A stretch of DNA of 35,105 bases from Crocinitomicaceae bacterium (GTDB lineage Bacteria; Bacteroidota; Bacteroidia; Flavobacteriales_D; Crocinitomicaceae): assembly GCA_014762645.1 (NCBI GenBank), contig JABURP010000027.1, forward strand, positions 1-35,105, given 5' to 3'. The position numbers and the translations under genes are program-made. Every line of letters starts with the position of its first letter. Within the stretch, counting starts at the first letter, position 1. Shown here in pieces: positions 31,363-35,105 of this stretch. The notes beneath the pieces were generated by a model. That model ran no database searches. It saw nothing but the letters and a program-made list of their open reading frames with translations, and had not been told where the DNA came from.

Positions 31363-34300
31363 TTACTTTAGTACAGTAACGTGACCCCGGAATTCATATT
31401 TTTTATCCGTGTAGGAATCTTTTGCTTCAATTACCCAAATGTAGGTTCCATCCTGAACAAGTCCTCCATCACCATAATGCCCATTCCAAACTCCTTCAGC
31501 ATTATAAGATTCCCAGATTATTTCACCCCAACGATTAAAGATGGTCAGATGGTAATCATATATATCAATACCGGCAATATAGACTCTCCAGGAATCATTA
31601 GCTGCATCACCATCCGGTGTGAATATGTTAGGCGCATAAAGTAATACGTCGTTTACAATTGAGACTACAACTGTTATTGAATTTGTACATCCTTCATTCG
31701 TATTTACGGTCAGTGTTACCGGATAATCATTCGCAATCCCTTCTGGAAAAACTACAGTCGGATTTTGATTATTTGAAATTCCAGGTAATACTCCAGGGCC
31801 GAATTCCCAGTACCAGGATACAACATCTGATGATGAATAATCCGTAAATTCAATTTCCGTATCAAAAATCGTTGAAGGATTTGGATGATGCGTAAAGTTC
31901 GCGGTTGGGTTTTCGTATACAGTAATGTACTCATAAATTGTAGTATCCTCAATACAACCAGCAGACGTAACTATATTCATAGTAACATCATACGTTCCAG
32001 GATTTACAAATTGATGTGTAACGCTATCTAGTCCGTTTGCAACAATTACAGTTCCATCTGAGAAACTCCATGTCGTTTGCTGAAGTGAACCGTTTGATGT
32101 ATTTTGAAAAGTAACAGTAAAAGGTTCACACCCGGAATTCTCTAATGTAGAAAAACTTGGTATTACAGGTGCAGGTTCAGTAATATTTAAGCACTCCGTG
32201 TCAGTGGTAGGACAATCATCTGACATAGTAGCACAAACAACCATAGTACCCGTGGAAACGATATCGATTGTGGAGCCAGTACCTAATACATTTCCGCCAG
32301 TTTCCCAAGTGTAAACCACGTTTCCAATTCCGTTAACACCATTAACTGCTGCAGTTACAGTTTCACCCGCGCAAACTGTGAAATCAGGAGAAATTGAAGA
32401 AATATCTAAAACTGGAGGTTCAACTACTGTAAATGCATCTGTCACAGAACAACCAAAGCCATTATCGACTAATACATCATAGGTTCCAGGACAAAGGCCA
32501 GTAAAGTTCCCATTAGCTTGTGTTGTTGTTCCATTGTCTATGGAGTAGTTAACTAAGTTAGTTCCTGAGAGGGTGGCTGATCCATCACATACACTAAAAC
32601 ATGACGCGTCTGCAACAACAATTGGGTTTAAAGTTGGATAATTAATATCTTCAACAAAATCATCTACGGTACCCTGACAACCTAATGCGTCTTCTATTAA
32701 AAAACTGTAATTGACCCCAGGCGTTGCAGCCCCGCATAGTCCTGTAAAGGTATTAGATGCCTGAAAAGTAACACCACCATCATCACTATATGAGTAAGGA
32801 GCAGTACCATTTGCTCCGGTTACTTGAATCTCTCCATTACATGCCTGGCAATCTGAGTTTGTTACTGAAGTAGTTCCAGTAACCTGGAAAATCTGAAGAT
32901 CAATATAAGAAGAGGACGTACATCCAGCACTATCTTTCCGATATTCGTACGATCCAGCTAAAGCTGTTGATGGAGAGATTGGCATTGTTACAGGATTTCC
33001 CATTGGATCAAACCAATTACCACCTATTTCAGGTGTTCCACCTAACCAATTGAATAAATCTTCATCTGGACCTTCAAAACAAACCATTGCTGTACTATCA
33101 GTACCAGTATCAATATTACAAGGTTGAAGGACACTACAATCTGTTCCTCCCGCTCCTCCTGTTTGTGTTAATGTAATTTGCTGTACTTGATTAGAATAGT
33201 TTGTTATTAACATTACATATACCTCACCTACCTGAGCATTTGGAATACTTGGTGTTTCATTATTCGTAGCTGAGTAAGAACAATCCACTACCCCACTACC
33301 TGTTCCACCATTTCCATAGTTTCCACATCCATTTTGAGCAGCAGTGGTATCTCCAAAGGGTCCATAAATGATGAAATCAATATCGCTCGGAGCGGACAAT
33401 GACATGTCAATAGCTCCAGCAGTACTTATTTCCAAAAAGTACCATGCTGGGTTTGGTGAGGAGAATAAACAATCATAGTTATTTCCAGGATCAACTGTAG
33501 AGGCAGGCGTTCCGTTCGAGTTGGCCGTAAAAGTTAATGCCTGTTGAGTACATATAGGTGAAAGTGTACTACAATCCGTCCCACCAGGCGCAGGTGGCTG
33601 CGGACATGCGGTAGGACATGGCCCTCCACAATCAATGCCTGTTTCGCCCTGATTCTGAATTCCATCCGTACAAGATGGTGTAGCACATGAAATTGTTGCA
33701 GTCCATCCGTCCTGCGTTACCGAACCGTCAGATGTAAACTGGAATGTTAAACAGCCATTTGAAGATGATATTGTTCCTGGTGTATTCCCACCACTGAATG
33801 GGCTACCAGTTAACTGTGGTGAACCTGTAGTAGGTCCGTCGTATACATATAAGTAATCCCATCCATTTTCTACTTGAAATTGAGTGAAATCAAATATTAT
33901 CTCATCTCCAGGCTGATCCGAACAAAAAGTAATGGTAGAGAATTCATTATTTCCATAAGTTCCCGCTAAGCCACCGGAATCATAAAATGTCCCAGAACAA
34001 GAATTGATTGTTCCTCCACTGGAAATTAGATAATCCGTACATGGATTTGGACAAGGTCCTCCACAATCAATGCCTGTTTCACCTTGATTTTGAATACCAT
34101 CCGAACAAGATGGTGTAGCACATGAAATTGTTGCAGTCCATCCTGCCTGAGTTACCGAACCGTCTGATGTAAATTGAAATGTCAGACAGCCATTTGAAGA
34201 TGATATTGTTCCTGGTGCATTTCCACCACTAAATGGACTACCAGCTAACTGTGGAGAACCTGTAGTAGGTCCGTCATAAACATATAGGTAATCCCAACCA

Positions 34301-34539
34301 CTTTCTACTTGAAATTGAGTGAAATCGAAAATTATCTCATCTCCAGGTTGATCCGAACAAAAAGTCATAGTGATGAACTCATTGTTACCATAAGCCCCTG
34401 CTGACCCCCCAGTATCATAAAATGTGCCTGAGCAAGTATTAATAGTTGTATTAGACATGTTATATGTCTGACCATAACTGAACATAGTAGATAAACCACA
34501 AGCAATTAAAGTCAATATTTTTAATCTGCTGTTCATCAT
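31363..34539 (-). CDS. Large T9SS cargo protein with duplicated CUB module, PKD domains and gliding-type (type B) C-terminal domain
   Basis: 1058 residues. Signal peptide 1-24. Two nearly identical modules of 145 residues start at C36 and C181; each is a CUB domain (CSGTFYDxGG ... YLYVYDGPTTGSPQL) plus a Cys-rich NQGETGIDCGGPCP turn. A PPC-like domain follows (about 320-465), then SprB-like repeats (about 555-690, NCQACNGEIQVTGANGTAPY) and PKD-type domains (about 790-965). The CHU_C / type B sorting domain spans about 968-1058 (LYAPNIFTPDGDAANDSW, FNRWGEIIWES, QDGTYIW, YEFRGHVTVLK). It should be exported by the type IX system and kept at the surface, as an adhesin or glycan-binding protein. 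Its ATG lies 3 bases after the stop of the 118-residue gene. Confidence 0.93.
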   Translation of the reverse strand: MMNSRLKILTLIACGLSTMFSYGQTYNMSNTTINTCSGTFYDTGGSAGAYGNNEFITMTFCSDQPGDEIIFDFTQFQVESGWDYLYVYDGPTTGSPQLAGSPFSGGNAPGTISSSNGCLTFQFTSDGSVTQAGWTATISCATPSCSDGIQNQGETGIDCGGPCPNPCTDYLISSGGTINSCSGTFYDSGGLAGTYGNNEFSTITFCSDQPGDEIIFDFTQFQVENGWDYLYVYDGPTTGSPQLTGSPFSGGNTPGTISSSNGCLTFQFTSDGSVTQDGWTATISCATPSCTDGIQNQGETGIDCGGPCPTACPQPPAPGGTDCSTLSPICTQQALTFTANSNGTPASTVDPGNNYDCLFSSPNPAWYFLEISTAGAIDMSLSAPSDIDFIIYGPFGDTTAAQNGCGNYGNGGTGSGVVDCSYSATNNETPSIPNAQVGEVYVMLITNYSNQVQQITLTQTGGAGGTDCSVLQPCNIDTGTDSTAMVCFEGPDEDLFNWLGGTPEIGGNWFDPMGNPVTMPISPSTALAGSYEYRKDSAGCTSSSYIDLQIFQVTGTTSVTNSDCQACNGEIQVTGANGTAPYSYSDDGGVTFQASNTFTGLCGAATPGVNYSFLIEDALGCQGTVDDFVEDINYPTLNPIVVADASCFSVCDGSATLSGTNLVNYSIDNGTTTQANGNFTGLCPGTYDVLVDNGFGCSVTDAFTVVEPPVLDISSISPDFTVCAGETVTAAVNGVNGIGNVVYTWETGGNVLGTGSTIDIVSTGTMVVCATMSDDCPTTDTECLNITEPAPVIPSFSTLENSGCEPFTVTFQNTSNGSLQQTTWSFSDGTVIVANGLDSVTHQFVNPGTYDVTMNIVTSAGCIEDTTIYEYITVYENPTANFTHHPNPSTIFDTEIEFTDYSSSDVVSWYWEFGPGVLPGISNNQNPTVVFPEGIANDYPVTLTVNTNEGCTNSITVVVSIVNDVLLYAPNIFTPDGDAANDSWRVYIAGIDIYDYHLTIFNRWGEIIWESYNAEGVWNGHYGDGGLVQDGTYIWVIEAKDSYTDKKYEFRGHVTVLK
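33607..34434 (-). repeat. Two near-identical 435-bp direct repeats encoding CUB modules
   Basis: Units are 34434-34000 and 33999 to about 33607 (the second slightly shorter). Most differences are single bases, many of them silent. The period of 145 codons keeps the frame. The similarity is much higher than between other domains in the window, so the duplication or gene conversion is recent. Confidence 0.88.
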
Positions 34540-34542
34540 GTT

Positions 34543-34899
34543 CTAATTCTGTTCAATTATGTAGTTCTCATTATTCATGAAAAATTCTTTTTCCTCAGGA
34601 AGTAACGTATCAAATTTTTCTTTTGACATCCATTTTTTTCCGTATAATGATTGAATGATTTGACGCTTGCGATCAAAAAGTCTATCGAGTTTACGATTCA
34701 TTTCTGAATACCAGCCATTTGCCGTAGCAATACTATCTTCTTGTGGGTCTGATTTAACGAATTCAATTTTTACTCTGTATGCCTCAATATCAGCATCAAC
34801 TTGAACCAATTTAATAGAGTCAGCATCAGCTTGACTCATATTTTGACCCCATACGGAAACGGTGATTAAAGTAAAAAATACTAGAACAAATAACTTCAT
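34543..34899 (-). CDS. Small secreted helical protein upstream of the cargo gene
   Basis: 118 residues. Signal peptide MKLFVLVFFTLITVSVWGQ, then a highly charged helical protein (ADADSIKLVQVDADIEAYRV, SEMNRKLDRLFDRKRQIIQS) ending in a Phe/Glu/Asn-rich tail. No Cys after the signal, so it is probably soluble in the periplasm. No family recognised. It lies 3 bases before the 1058-residue T9SS cargo gene and is surely cotranscribed, suggesting a chaperone or assembly role for that cargo (inference). A TAATTTTA sequence (one mismatch from the -7 box, 34914-34907) lies 7 bases before its start. Confidence 0.75.
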   Translation of the reverse strand: MKLFVLVFFTLITVSVWGQNMSQADADSIKLVQVDADIEAYRVKIEFVKSDPQEDSIATANGWYSEMNRKLDRLFDRKRQIIQSLYGKKWMSKEKFDTLLPEEKEFFMNNENYIIEQN

Positions 34900-34984
34900 A
34901 CCCCCCTAAAATTAGTCTTTTTAATTCAAAACTAAGACGTAGGCCGTTCTTAAAAGTTGCATGAAAATGCTAATCCTAAATAAA

Positions 34985-35010
34985 AAAAGAGGGCTTGAAA
35001 GCCCTCTTTT
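34985..35010 (-). terminator. Bidirectional-looking terminator between two cargo loci
   Basis: AAAAGAGGGC (34985-34994) pairs with GCCCTCTTTT (35001-35010) around a 6-base loop, with A-rich and T-rich flanks. On the minus strand it ends the gene whose stop is at 35032 and insulates the 118-residue/cargo operon. Confidence 0.88.
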
Positions 35011-35031
35011 CTTGAGAATTAATAGTTTATA

Positions 35032-35105
35032 TTACTTCAACACCGTAACATGTCCACGGACTTTGTGTCTTTTATCTGTAGATGATTCTCCAAATTCAAT
35101 TTGCC
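35032..35105 (-). CDS. 3' end of another type B (gliding-type) T9SS cargo gene
   Basis: Only the last 23 residues and the TAA (35034-35032) lie in the window. They read QIEFGESSTDKRHKVRGHVT followed by VLK, which aligns with the end of the neighbouring cargo (DSYTDKKYEFRGHVTVLK). This is the final strand of the CHU_C / type B sorting domain. The rest of the protein is outside the window, so nothing can be said about its domains. It suggests a tandem pair of cargo genes on the same strand. Confidence 0.8.
   Translation of the reverse strand, partial: QIEFGESSTDKRHKVRGHVTVLK

Overview
This window is a stretch of a Bacteroidota chromosome, most likely a gliding or T9SS-bearing member of the Flavobacteriales (inference). 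The evidence is PorP/SprF-type proteins, PorE-like OmpA proteins, type A and type B T9SS C-terminal sorting domains, SprB-like and CUB/PKD adhesin domains, promoters of the TAnnTTTG type, and scarce Shine-Dalgarno sites. No phage, insertion sequence, CRISPR, tRNA or rRNA was seen.

Layout. (1) 1-2407, minus strand: an ECF sigma factor, then a protein fusing an anti-sigma-like N-terminus and one membrane helix to a PorP/SprF-like outer-membrane barrel, then a separate PorP/SprF gene cut by the window edge. This is the most interesting locus: one polypeptide seems to run from cytoplasm to outer membrane and to tie a T9SS-type barrel to transcription. (2) 2603-6399: acyl-CoA synthetase, facing nadC and a sigma-54-type response regulator without a DNA-binding domain. 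(3) 6552-12458: a 1391-residue secreted M4 metalloprotease with CUB, PKD and Ig-like domains and a T9SS tail, a membrane protein and a lipoprotein. (4) 12455-15383, minus: DUF2130 protein, a small unknown protein and an M42 aminopeptidase. (5) 15458-22052, plus: two tandem copies of a two-gene module (secreted TPR protein + PorE-like TPR/PD40/CRD/OmpA protein), followed by a GH3 N-acetylglucosaminidase-like enzyme. (6) 23201-24971, minus: two overlapping paralogous lipoproteins and a fructose-6-phosphate aldolase/transaldolase. (7) 25138-25752: a 194-bp tandem repeat array beside the SRP RNA gene. (8) 25803-31265: WYL regulator, NlpC/P60 hydrolase plus MORN-like lipoprotein, a conserved 483-residue unknown, a CoA-transferase family III enzyme and a small membrane protein. 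(9) 31363-35105, minus: a 1058-residue type B T9SS cargo with two near-identical CUB modules, a small secreted protein and the tail of another type B cargo.

Two window-wide patterns stand out. All five convergent gene pairs overlap by exactly four bases, with both stop codons inside one TTAA or CTAA. Several genes have a TAnnTTTG box only 4-11 bases before the start codon, suggesting leaderless or nearly leaderless mRNAs. Envelope building and T9SS-dependent surface display are the main theme, with genes for secretion-associated barrels, peptidoglycan anchors, cargo and cell-wall enzymes.
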